Assembly (NCBI GenBank): GCA_034422735.1
Contig: DAOUJL010000078.1
Span: 1-18,665, forward strand
Reading direction: 5' to 3'
DNA: 18,665 bases
From: CATOSD01 sp034422735
GTDB lineage: Bacteria; Chloroflexota; Dehalococcoidia; Lucifugimonadales; CATOSD01
The notes below the pieces were generated by a model. It did not search any database, had not been told where the DNA came from, and saw only the letters and a list, made by a program, of their open reading frames with translations. Shown piece by piece: positions 7,321-15,400 of the stretch. Numbering within the stretch: the stretch's first letter is position 1; each line of letters starts with the position of its first letter. The position numbers and the translations under genes were made by a program.

Positions 7321-8304
7321 CTAGTCTGAGTCTCCTTCCTGCAACGCCGCTCGCAGGCCCGCCAGCGTAACGTTCCCGCCGCTCGCCACCAGCACCACCT
7401 TCTTGTCAGCCAGCCGGTCGCGCATCTTCACCGCCGCCGCCAGCGAGGCCGCTCCCGCGTGCTCGATCAGGTTGTGCGTGTGCTGTAGGTGGAGCACGAT
7501 GGCCTGGTTCATCTCCGAGTCGCTCACCAGCACGAAGTCGTCCAGCAGGTCGCGCAGGATTTCCTGCGTCAGCTCGAACCCCAGCCGGGTCGCCAGACCC
7601 TCGGCCACCGTGGTATTCTCCGACTCGACGATGCGGCCTTCCTTCCAGGACAGGTAGGCTGCCGGGGCATCCGCCGCCTGCACGCCGATCACCTCGACAC
7701 CCGGGTTCACGCCTTTCGCGGAGATGCAGACGCCGCACGCGCCGCTGCCGCCGCCCACGGGCACGATGATCGTGTCCACGTCGGGCAGGTCCTCCATGAT
7801 CTCGAGGCCGTAGGTGCCGACCCCGGCGATGAGCACGGGCTCGTTGGCCGAGTGGATGTAGCGGTACCCCTCCTCTCTCGAGGCCCGCTCCACGTACCCG
7901 CGCGACTCGTCGAAGTCCCTGCCGTAGAACACGATCTCGGCCCCAAGGTTTCGTATCGACTCCACCTTGTCCGGGTTGGCTCCCTCCGGCACCACGATGA
8001 CCGCCTTGACCCCGAACACGCTCGACGCGTAGGCGACGGACTGGCCGTGGTTGCCGGTGGACGCGGTGATCACGCCGCGCCGTCGGTCCTCCTCGCTTAG
8101 CTGCGAGATGAAGTTGAAGCCGCCGCGCATCTTGAACGCTCCCAGCCGCTGGTGGTTCTCGTGCTTGACGTACACTTCCGCGCCCAGCAGCTTGTCCAGC
8201 GAAAGGTAGCGGTGCAGAGGCGTCCGGGACACGTAGGGTGCGACTCGCGCCTTTGCTTCCATGATGTCCAGGAGGGTCGGTCGTATCGGCAATGCTCTCT
8301 CCAT
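7321..8304 (-). CDS. Threonine/serine dehydratase-type PLP enzyme
   Basis: This 327-residue protein is of fold-type II. The PLP lysine is K58 in GAFKMRGG (55-62), where most relatives have SFKxRG. STGNHGQ (82-88) is the substrate/cofactor loop, GGGSG (184-188) is the phosphate-binding glycine loop, and SGGN (308-311) caps the pyridine nitrogen. It lacks the C-terminal regulatory domain of biosynthetic IlvA, so it resembles catabolic threonine deaminase (2-oxobutanoate plus ammonia), serine racemase or a hydroxy-amino-acid dehydratase. These cannot be told apart from sequence alone. It is the last gene of the minus-strand cluster, 57 bp after the peptidase gene, and converges with the 6529 gene across a 33-bp gap with no evident terminator. 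Confidence 0.82.
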   Translation of the reverse strand: MERALPIRPTLLDIMEAKARVAPYVSRTPLHRYLSLDKLLGAEVYVKHENHQRLGAFKMRGGFNFISQLSEEDRRRGVITASTGNHGQSVAYASSVFGVKAVIVVPEGANPDKVESIRNLGAEIVFYGRDFDESRGYVERASREEGYRYIHSANEPVLIAGVGTYGLEIMEDLPDVDTIIVPVGGGSGACGVCISAKGVNPGVEVIGVQAADAPAAYLSWKEGRIVESENTTVAEGLATRLGFELTQEILRDLLDDFVLVSDSEMNQAIVLHLQHTHNLIEHAGAASLAAAVKMRDRLADKKVVLVASGGNVTLAGLRAALQEGDSD

Positions 8305-8361
8305 TCGTTCGGTTTCGGCGGTCCACCGGCGAGCGTACTCGCCGCATCATTTACGATTTTG

Positions 8362-9498
8362 TCAGCAGGCTATCTCCACCGCCACGTCCGCGAATGCGTT
8401 GGAGTAGGCCGCCACGGCGCCGACGTCCACCGCGCCCGGCCAGCGGTCGCTGCGCATGTGAAAGAACGCGTGCCCGCCCGCCATCGCCACGCAGCGCGCG
8501 CCCAGCGCGTGCACCACGTTGGATTCCGCGCCGACCATCACGCCCTCGCCCGCGGTCGGCGTGTCCGGCGCGCCGCGGCGTTTCAGTGCCGCGCTCGCCG
8601 CGCTCCCCAGCGCCTCGTCCCCGGCGCCCAGACGCACCCCGGCGTCCACCGCCGCGCCGATGGACGCGCCGAAGTGTATCCACGCCTCCGCGCCTTTCAC
8701 CAGGCCGGCCCTGCTCTCCAGGAACTTGTGCACGCCCAGCAGACCCAGCTCGTGGCCGGTGGTTGCCATGAACGTGACGTCCCTCGCCCGGTCCGATTCG
8801 GACAGACGGCGCATAACCTCCAGCCAGCCCGCGATGCCGCCGCCCCGCTCGGCGGCGCACTGCCACCACCCGCTGCGCGGCGTCATCACCACCACCGGTG
8901 CGAGTGATGAGTCACGGCCCGGCAGCGCCGCCACCACGTTGTACGACACCGCTGCGCTGCGCGTCGCGCACGCCAGCAACCTCGCCCGCGTTCCGTCACG
9001 CGCCGCCTCGTGCAGCCAACCCGCCGCCTCGTCGCTCACCTGTAAGACAGGCGGACCGAAGGGCGACGTAAACTCCGGCGCGTTGCGACAGGCCAGGCCG
9101 GCGCTGCCGCCCCGAGTCACCACCACGTACGCCTCGTGACACGGATTCGCGCGCTCGGCGTCGAAGTCGTCCTGGTACTCGCCCGCACCCACTTCCAGCA
9201 GGCCGACCTCCGCGTCCGAGCCGACAGGTCCCAGCCTGCCCTCGACGCCGCCGGTGCCGGTCAGGCCGCCGTCGAACAGCGGCAGGCCCCGCACGTGGCG
9301 TCCGCCGACCTCGATGCGGCACGCGCCGAGCGCCAGGCGATCCAGCGGCACCTCCTCCAGCTCGACGTCCCGCGCATACAAGCGAGCGCGGTCCGCCAGC
9401 CACCGCGCGGACTCCACGTCGGCGGCTGTGCCCGTGCGGTGGTAACCCTGGGAGTCGTACTCGCGAATTACGTCCGCGATTCTATCGTGTTGGCTCAT
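8362..9498 (-). CDS. M28-family peptidase-like protein with altered metal site
   Basis: This 378-residue protein has the outline of M28 zinc aminopeptidases: a helical N-terminus, an inserted PA-like region (about 60-180), and a catalytic-fold core from about 185. TTGHELGLLGVHKFLE (247-262) corresponds to the family's 'SGEE.GLlGS..fl'. HAFFHMRSDRWPGAVD (343-358) corresponds to the C-terminal 'H..D....D' ligand region. The first ligand site, normally H-x-D, reads MTPRSGWW (205-212), and the bridging Asp region reads AERGGGIAGWLE (216-227). Two usual metal ligands are therefore missing. No signal peptide is seen. I recall a subgroup with this same TPRSGWW/ERGGG pattern, so it is a conserved variant rather than local decay. 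Its activity is open: non-catalytic, or a different metal site. Confidence 0.7.
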   Translation of the reverse strand: MSQHDRIADVIREYDSQGYHRTGTAADVESARWLADRARLYARDVELEEVPLDRLALGACRIEVGGRHVRGLPLFDGGLTGTGGVEGRLGPVGSDAEVGLLEVGAGEYQDDFDAERANPCHEAYVVVTRGGSAGLACRNAPEFTSPFGPPVLQVSDEAAGWLHEAARDGTRARLLACATRSAAVSYNVVAALPGRDSSLAPVVVMTPRSGWWQCAAERGGGIAGWLEVMRRLSESDRARDVTFMATTGHELGLLGVHKFLESRAGLVKGAEAWIHFGASIGAAVDAGVRLGAGDEALGSAASAALKRRGAPDTPTAGEGVMVGAESNVVHALGARCVAMAGGHAFFHMRSDRWPGAVDVGAVAAYSNAFADVAVEIAC

Positions 9499-9525
9499 TC
9501 GACGGCCCGCCCTCTGAGAATAGTC

Positions 9526-10320
9526 CTAGATCGCCAGGTCGCGGCGCTCGAAAGTGTACGCCGCCACTCCGAACAGCACGGCGGTCACAGCAGCGAGCAC
9601 CAGCGCGTGGGCGATGCTGATTCCATTCGTGAGCGGGTCGACGGCGATGTAGTAGTAGAATAGCGACAGGTACTTGAGAGGTTCCAGCGCGTCCACCAGC
9701 GGCGCGAACGTGTGCGCCAGGTAAGCCGCCACGCCCACGGCGCTCGTGACGGCGAACGTCGTGCCGGTCTTCCCCGTCGCGCTGCCGACGGCGAGCGCCA
9801 GCGCGCCAACCGCCCAGCCGAACAGCGCCAGCGACACGCACGCCTGGGACACCCTCCAGAGATCGAGCCCCATGTCGAAGGCGGCCGAACCGATGAGCAG
9901 CGACACCCACACCGCGCCAACCAGCGCCAGGCTGGACACGGCGAGCGCGCCGAACTTCTGCGCCAGCGCCGAGAGCCGGCTGACCGGGTTCGCCAACAGG
10001 ATATCGATAGTGGCGTCCCGCTCCTCGCCAGCAATGGTGTTCGTTCCCAGACGTATGACGAATATCATCACCAGCACGGGCAGGAACACCGCCAGCAGTT
10101 GGGTGTTGATGAAGCCCTCGCCGGAACTCAGGCTCTCGAATCCGCCGGCCAGCGCCTTCAGAAACTCCGAGTCGCCCATGATGTCGTCGAGCTGCGTGTT
10201 TCCCTTGAAGCTCGGATAGGTGGCGCACGTAATCAGCGACACGATGATGATGCCGACTTCCCACCAGAGCATGGGGCGCCGCTGGTCCCGGAGCGACTTG
10301 AGGAAGATGTTGCTAAGCAT
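9526..10320 (-). CDS. ABC-2 type transporter permease
   Basis: The protein has 264 residues and about six membrane segments. MLWWEVGIIIVSLITCATYP is the first, and LLAVFLPVLVMIFVIRLGTNT is a long second. IAGEERDATIDILLANPVSR (about 96-115) is the cytoplasmic coupling segment typical of ABC-2 permeases that resemble antibiotic or Nos-type exporters. Further hydrophobic helices follow. The C-terminus is YTFERRDLAI, a common ending in this family ('F.rRDl'). Its start overlaps the end of the ATPase gene by 8 bp, so the two are coupled and form one exporter. The substrate cannot be read from sequence. The peptidase gene follows after 27 bp. Confidence 0.85.
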   Translation of the reverse strand: MLSNIFLKSLRDQRRPMLWWEVGIIIVSLITCATYPSFKGNTQLDDIMGDSEFLKALAGGFESLSSGEGFINTQLLAVFLPVLVMIFVIRLGTNTIAGEERDATIDILLANPVSRLSALAQKFGALAVSSLALVGAVWVSLLIGSAAFDMGLDLWRVSQACVSLALFGWAVGALALAVGSATGKTGTTFAVTSAVGVAAYLAHTFAPLVDALEPLKYLSLFYYYIAVDPLTNGISIAHALVLAAVTAVLFGVAAYTFERRDLAI

Positions 10321-11227
10321 CCTGTTCGCCCTCGCTGTAGTAGGCCAGGAACACGTCCTCCAGCGCCGATTCGTGGGTGAACAGCTTGGTCACGCTGTGC
10401 CGCGCCAGCGCCTTCACCACCGCGTCCGGGCTGCCGATGACATCGAAGGTCAGCGTGTCGCCGCTCACGGCGACGGCGGCAACGCCCGGCAGTGACTCGA
10501 ACTCCTCCGCCGTGAAGTCGTCGGCAATGCGCGCCTCGAACCGGTGAAACGCCTTCTGAACGATGTCGTTGACGTCCTCCACGGCGATGAGCCGCCCGCC
10601 CCTGATGAAGGCCACCCGATCGCACACGCGCTCCACTTCCGGCAGGTTGTGGGAGGAGAAGAAGACCGTGCGTCCCTCGGCCTTCACCTCGTCGATCATC
10701 TCATAGAAAGCCTGCTGCACCAGCGGGTCCAGGCCGCCCGTCGGCTCGTCCAGCACGATCAGCTCTGGCTTGTGCATGAACGCCTGTATCAGCCCCACCT
10801 TCTGCTTGTTGCCTCGCGACAACTGCGAGAACTTGCGGTCCAGGTTCGCGTCCAGGCGATCCGCGATGTCCCGCGTGTAGTCCCAGTCCACGCCGCCGCG
10901 CAGGTTCGCCATGTAGGTGAGCACCTCGTCGCCGGTCATGCTGTCGTACAGCGAGAACTCGCCCGGCAGGTAGCCCAGCCTCCGCTTGATGCTCACGCTC
11001 TCGGCGCGTGTGTCCATGCCGAACACCGTGGCCGAGCCGCTGGTGGGGCGTATGTGGTCCAGCAGCACTCGTATCGTGGTGGTCTTGCCCGCGCCGTTGG
11101 GGCCCAGGTAGCCGAACACCTCGCCGCGCCGCACCTCCATGTCCGCGTCCACCACCGCGGCCACGCTGCCGTAGTGCTTGGTGAGCGCCTCCGTGCGGAT
11201 TACGACGTCGGAGCCGTCCAGGCTCAT
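10313..11227 (-). CDS. ABC transporter ATP-binding protein (ABC-2 exporter)
   Basis: The protein has 304 residues. The Walker A motif is GPNGAGKTT (42-50). The signature is LSRGNKQK (136-143), the 'SxGNxQK' variant common in drug and bacteriocin exporters. Walker B is LIVLDEPTGGLDP (156-168), and the switch His is in FFSSHNL (189-195). A C-terminal extension of about 90 residues (from about 215) matches the DUF4162-type domain of these exporters. It powers the permease encoded next, with which it overlaps. Its ATG overlaps the stop of the upstream MaoC gene by 4 bp (ATGA), tying the transporter to the hot-dog enzymes in one transcript. Confidence 0.88.
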   Translation of the reverse strand: MSLDGSDVVIRTEALTKHYGSVAAVVDADMEVRRGEVFGYLGPNGAGKTTTIRVLLDHIRPTSGSATVFGMDTRAESVSIKRRLGYLPGEFSLYDSMTGDEVLTYMANLRGGVDWDYTRDIADRLDANLDRKFSQLSRGNKQKVGLIQAFMHKPELIVLDEPTGGLDPLVQQAFYEMIDEVKAEGRTVFFSSHNLPEVERVCDRVAFIRGGRLIAVEDVNDIVQKAFHRFEARIADDFTAEEFESLPGVAAVAVSGDTLTFDVIGSPDAVVKALARHSVTKLFTHESALEDVFLAYYSEGEQDA

Positions 11228-11676
11228 TCGCCAACCGCCACCGTCGCCTCGGCGACCCCGATCAGCTTGCCGCGCTGGTTGAATCCCTTGATCTCGCAGT
11301 CCACCAGCTTCAGGCCGCCTTCCACGCGCTTGCCCGTAACCGTGCCGGTGAACTCAACAGTGTCTCCCGGCCGGAACGGCTCGATCGCCTTGAACAGCAG
11401 CCGGCCGTTGCCGTACAGGGAGCCGTTGGGCAGCCAGCGCTCCAGCATCTGGTTCAGGTACGCCATCGTGGTGACGCCCGCGTTCAGCGTGCCGCCGAAC
11501 ATTCCCTCCTTGGCGAACTCGGGATCAGTGTGGATGTTCCTCGGCGCCTCCATGTCCTCGCCCTCGGACAGCCGCGCGCCGTCGATGGTCTCCTGCGTCT
11601 CGCTTATGGTGAACGGCGTCAGCGCGTCGCCCTGCTCTATGTCGTCGAATGTCAGCTTGCCTGCGGTTGTCGCCAT
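11224..11676 (-). CDS. MaoC-like hot-dog protein 1
   Basis: The protein has 150 residues from ATG 11676, which is chosen because GGAGGT (11685-11690) stands 8 nt ahead. The open frame continues upstream but only through the palindromic repeat. DIEQGDALTPFTIS (12-25) is the usual beta-strand opening of MaoC dehydratases. NIHTDPEFAKEGMFGGTLNAG (about 47-67) corresponds to the hydratase-2 motif 'D.NPiH.D...A....f.g.iahG', with the catalytic Asp position altered; IH/TD is kept. FRPGDTVEFTGTV (101-113) and a C-terminal strand follow. It probably acts on an acyl-CoA or similar thioester as a hydratase/dehydratase, possibly as half of a heterodimer with the second MaoC gene upstream. It overlaps the ABC ATPase gene by 4 bp. 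Confidence 0.8.
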   Translation of the reverse strand: MATTAGKLTFDDIEQGDALTPFTISETQETIDGARLSEGEDMEAPRNIHTDPEFAKEGMFGGTLNAGVTTMAYLNQMLERWLPNGSLYGNGRLLFKAIEPFRPGDTVEFTGTVTGKRVEGGLKLVDCEIKGFNQRGKLIGVAEATVAVGE

Positions 11677-11711
11677 TTCATGGCACCTCCAAGTGTCGCT
11701 TCCCAATTGTC

Positions 11712-11734
11712 CCTTCCCCCTCGCAGGGGGAAGG
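11712..11734. repeat. Palindromic GC-rich intergenic repeat
   Basis: CCTTCCCCC (11712-11720) and GGGGGAAGG (11726-11734) are perfect 9-base arms around TCGCA. The following bases (TTAGGATGGGGGTG) extend the pattern. On the minus strand it reads CACCCCCATCCTAACC, then the hairpin. I recognise this as a member of a dispersed intergenic repeat class found in many high-GC genomes. It lies between the two MaoC genes, where it could attenuate transcription or stabilise one part of the transcript. There is no T-tract on either side, so it is not a standard terminator. Confidence 0.6.
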
Positions 11735-11767
11735 TTAGGATGGGGGTGTGACTGAGGCTTCGCGCCC

Positions 11768-12253
11768 CTAGTCGGGCTGCTTCTGCCCCTGGGCGTACTG
11801 GAATATGCACGTGTAGTCGTACTCCGCCACCTTGTCGCCTGCCTGGTTGCTCGCCTCCACCCGAATGGTGACGAACTTGTTGCCGCGCCGCTCGTACTTG
11901 TCCACCACGTGCCCGAAGCTCGTGATCGTGTCCCCCTCGTGCATCGGCGCGAACCAGCGCACCTCGCACTTCGCGAACGGCGTCTGGAAGGGGTTCTCCT
12001 TCGCGTGCTCCTGCGCAACGAAGCCGTTGTTGGCCGCGATGTCGCCACGCCGCAGCGGCGCGACGCGGAAGATGGTCGACGGCATCGCGTGGGCGGGGAC
12101 GGACCTGTCGTTCGCGCTGTACGCCGGGTTATCGTTGCGAACGGCGCCGGCGTAGGCCGCGATCAGATCGCCCGTGACCTCCACCTGGGTCTCGGGCGAC
12201 GCCTGCCCGATTTCCACCACGGCGTATTCCCACCTGCGCTCCTGTTCAGACAT
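11768..12253 (-). CDS. MaoC-like hot-dog protein 2
   Basis: The protein has 161 residues from ATG 12253. AGGAGG ends 5 nt ahead and the upstream in-frame stretch is not protein-like, so this start is preferred over one at 12322. The fold is that of MaoC N-terminal-domain/FAS1-type dehydratases: TQVEVTGDLIAAYAGAVRNDNPAY (about 21-44), FQTPFAKCEVRWFAPMHEGDTI (about 90-111) and a long strand GNKFVTIRVEASNQAGDKVAEY. Members of this type often pair with a second hot-dog subunit, and here MaoC-1 lies 91 bp downstream. The likely role is hydration/dehydration of a CoA thioester; the substrate is unknown. It is the first gene of the minus-strand cluster and is divergent from the hydantoinase gene. 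Confidence 0.78.
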   Translation of the reverse strand: MSEQERRWEYAVVEIGQASPETQVEVTGDLIAAYAGAVRNDNPAYSANDRSVPAHAMPSTIFRVAPLRRGDIAANNGFVAQEHAKENPFQTPFAKCEVRWFAPMHEGDTITSFGHVVDKYERRGNKFVTIRVEASNQAGDKVAEYDYTCIFQYAQGQKQPD

Positions 12254-12280
12254 GCGGACCTCCTGAATATGTCGACGCTC

Positions 12281-12293
12281 AGATTGTAAATCT
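12281..12293. promoter_or_regulatory. AGATT-GTA-AATCT inverted repeat over a minus-strand -10
   Basis: The 13-base sequence is a perfect inverted repeat (5-base arms, 3-base centre). It contains TACAAT on the minus strand (12288 to 12283), placed 30 bases ahead of the MaoC-2 ATG. It could be the -10 of the cluster promoter, with the repeat as an operator. There is no clear -35. Confidence 0.3.
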
Positions 12294-12366
12294 CGGTTGG
12301 TACACCCGTCAATCGAGCGCATCGTCCGCCGCGCTCCACGCGAGCGGGGCCGCGCCCCGGAAGTGG

Positions 12367-12372
12367 TATACT
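12367..12372 (+). promoter_or_regulatory. Extended -10 promoter (TGGTATACT) of the hydantoinase gene
   Basis: TATACT is preceded by TG at the extended -10 position (12364-12365). Transcription would start near 12379, giving a leader of about 75 nt before ATG 12455. No -35 hexamer is visible, as expected for an extended -10 promoter. A GC hairpin (CGGGGC-CGC-GCCCCG) lies just upstream at about 12345-12359. Confidence 0.45.
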
Positions 12373-12381
12373 AGCGCCGTT

Positions 12382-12405
12382 CGCCGGCTCCGTCCTGAGC
12401 CGGCG
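12382..12405 (+). promoter_or_regulatory. Leader hairpin at the 5' end of the hydantoinase mRNA
   Basis: CGCCGGCTC (12382-12390) and GAGCCGGCG (12397-12405) form a perfect 9-bp GC-rich stem with a 6-nt loop. The stem begins within a few bases of the predicted transcript start. It does not occlude the ribosome binding site (AAGGAG at 12444-12449). A 5' stabilising structure or a protein-binding site is possible; no known riboswitch class is recognised. Confidence 0.4.
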
Positions 12406-12454
12406 GACGGCAGCCGACAACCCCATCCTTCCAGCACCCATCCAAGGAGCGCAC

Positions 12455-15400
12455 ATGTTCCGCATAGGCATCGACGTTGGCGGCACCTTCACCGACTTCG
12501 TGGTGGTCCAGGACGGCGGCCCGCCCCGCCAGTTCAAGACCGCCTCGACCCCGCGAGACCCGTCCGAAGGCGTGCTGCGCGGCCTCCGCGAGGCGGCCGC
12601 CGACCATGGCCTGTCGATAGAAGAGCTGCTCGCCGATACCGAGATGCTGATACACGGCACCACCGTCGCCACGAACACGCTGGTGGAGCGCAAGGGATCT
12701 CGTGTCGGCCTCATCACCACCGATGGCTTTCGCGACCTGCTCGAAATGCGCGAGGGGTTGAAGGAGGACCGGTACAACCTGCGAATGGAGCCGGTCCAGC
12801 CGCTCGTGCCGCGCTACTTGCGGCTCGGCGTGCCGGAGCGCGTGCGGGCGAACGGCGCGGAGGAGCACCCCCTGGACGAGGCGGCGCTGGCCGAAGCGCT
12901 GGACACGCTTGCGGACGAGGGCGTCGACGCGCTCGCCGTATGCTTCCTATTCTCGTACCTGAATCCCGACCACGAACGCCGCGCCGCCGACCGCATCCGG
13001 GAGAAGTTCCCCGGCGCCTACGTGTCTCTGTCCCATGAGGTCATCCCGCAGATCAAGGAGTTCGACCGGCTCAGCGCGACCGTCATCAACTCCTACGTCG
13101 GCCCGGTGTTCGGTGAGTACCTGCTGCGCCTGAGAGAGCGCCTCAGCGCGTTCAGCCGGGTGAGCGACATCCTCATTATGCAGTCCAACGGCGGCGTGGC
13201 CTCCATCGAGGACTCCAGTCGCCTCGCCGTCGGCGCGATCCTGTCGGGGCCGGCGGGCGGCGTGAGCGGCGCGGCGCGGTACGGCGAGGGCCTGGGTGAA
13301 TCGAAGATCATCGGCTTCGACATGGGCGGCACCAGCGCCGACATCTCCCTCATCGAAAACGGCTCTCCCCACCTCACCAACGAGAAGTTCGAGGCCGGCT
13401 GGAAGATTGCCGTGCCCGCCATCGACATCCAGACGCTGGGCGCGGGCGGCGGGAGCATCGCCCGCGTGGACGCCGGCGGCATCCTCCGCGTCGGCCCCGA
13501 CAGCGCCGGCGCCGACCCCGGCCCTGTCTGCTACGGCCGCGGCGGAGACGAGCCGACCGTGACCGACGCCAACCTTGTGCTGGGCTACCTGGACTCTGAC
13601 AGTTTCCTCGGCGGGCGCGAGACGTTGGACCTCGCGAAAGCGGAAAAGGCGCTCGGGGAACGAGTCGCCCGCCCGCTCGGCATCGACACCCTGGAGGCCG
13701 CCCTCGGAGTGCACCGCGTCGTCTCCACAACCATGGCCGAGGGCATACGGCTCATGTCCGTAAAGCGCGGCGTCGACCCGCGCGACTTCGCCATACTCGC
13801 GTTCGGCGGCGCTTCCGGCCTGCACGTGAGCGCCGTGGCCCGCCAACTCCAGATCGAGAAAGTGTACGTGCCCGCGGCGGCGCCGGTGCTATCCGCGCTC
13901 GGTATGCTGTCCACCGACCTCCAGTACGACTCGTCCCTCTCGCACCCGGCCAGCCTCGACGGCATCGACCTGGACACCGTACGCGACATAGTGGCGCGGC
14001 TGGAGGAGCAGGGCCGCGACAGGCTCCGGGCGCAGGGCGTGAGCGACGAGGACACGACCATCGCGGTGTCCGCCGACATGCGCTACCTTGACCAGATTTA
14101 CGAGGTGAACGTTCCCGTCCCGGACCTGTCGCTGCCCCCTGAGGAGTTGCTGCGGGAGTGGGCGGCGAACTTCCACCGCCGCTACGAGGAGCTCTACTCC
14201 TACCGCCAGTCCGACCAGGAGATTCGACTCGTCACGCTCCGTGTGTCCGCGCTCGGCCGTCTGCCCAAGGCCGACTTCTCCGCGCAGGCGCCCAGGGACG
14301 GCGCGGCAGTGCCTACGGGCCGCCGCCGCGTGTACCTCGGCGGGTGGCGCAATGTCCCGGCGTACGCGATCAGCGGGCTGAGCCCGGACGTCGAAATCGA
14401 GGGGCCCGCCATACTCGAGTCCGACTTCACCACCGTGCTGGTGGACGAGGGGGACACCGCGACGCTGGATCGCTTTGGCGGCGTGGCCTTGCGCGTTGCC
14501 GCCAGCCAGGCAAGAGAACAGTTGCACGCGGCCCCCAATGCGCCCGACCCCGTCACGCTAGCGGTGGTGGAGAACCGCCTCGAGTCCATAGCGATGGAGA
14601 TGATGGAGGTGATGCTGCGAACCTCCATGTCGCAGATTCTCAACTCCAGCCGCGACTTCTCGACCGCGATACTGGACGCCGACTGCCAGCTCGTCGCCCA
14701 GGGCGAGGGCATTCCGGTGCACATCAGCGCGCTGCCCATCGCGGGCGCCGCGGTGCGCGACTACTTCGGCGACGACATATCGCCGGGGGACCTGTTCGCG
14801 CTTAACGACCCCTACTTCGGCGGCAGCCACCTGCCGGACATAACCGTCATCCGGCCCATCTTCCACGACGGCGAGCTGCTATTCTACTCGGTAAACCGGG
14901 CGCACCACAGCGACGTCGGCGGCGCGACCCACGGCGGCTACAACCCCTCGGCCAGCGAGATCTATCACGAGGGGCTGCGTATCCCGCCCCTGCGCATCCA
15001 CGACCGGGGCGAGCCGCGGCGCGACCTGCTACAGATGCTCTCCGCCAACGTGCGCCACCCCGAGAACTTCCTCGGAGACCTGAACGCGCAGATAGGCTCG
15101 GTAGACATCGCCGCGCGACGCATAGGCGAGCTGCTGAGCATCTACGAGCCGAACGCCCTAAAACGCATCATCGCCGACATCCTCAACGCAACCGAGCGGC
15201 AGGTCCGCCAGTTCATCTCTGAATGGCCAGACGGCGTATACAAGGGCGAGTCGCTCGTCGACGACGACGGCTTCGAGTCGAAGATGATACCCATACGCGC
15301 CACGGTCACCATAGAAGGCTCGTCGATGGATATCGACCTGGGCGAGTCTGCCCCGCAGGTGACCGGCTTCATCAACAGCGCCTACGCCAACACCCGCTCG

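Noticed and set aside
7406..8350. A 314-codon minus-strand frame overlapping the dehydratase gene
   Set aside because: It is Arg/Gly/Pro-rich and out of frame with the enzyme, whose K58, STGNHGQ and SGGN motifs are all present in the other frame.
11677..12048. N-terminal extension of MaoC-1 into the upstream gene
   Set aside because: The extension would encode the palindromic repeat and an out-of-frame reading of MaoC-2. A strong GGAGGT stands at the right distance from ATG 11676.
12947..13846. A 299-codon frame antisense to the hydantoinase gene
   Set aside because: The family motifs of the plus-strand protein run through the whole stretch. The antisense translation is low-complexity with no motif.
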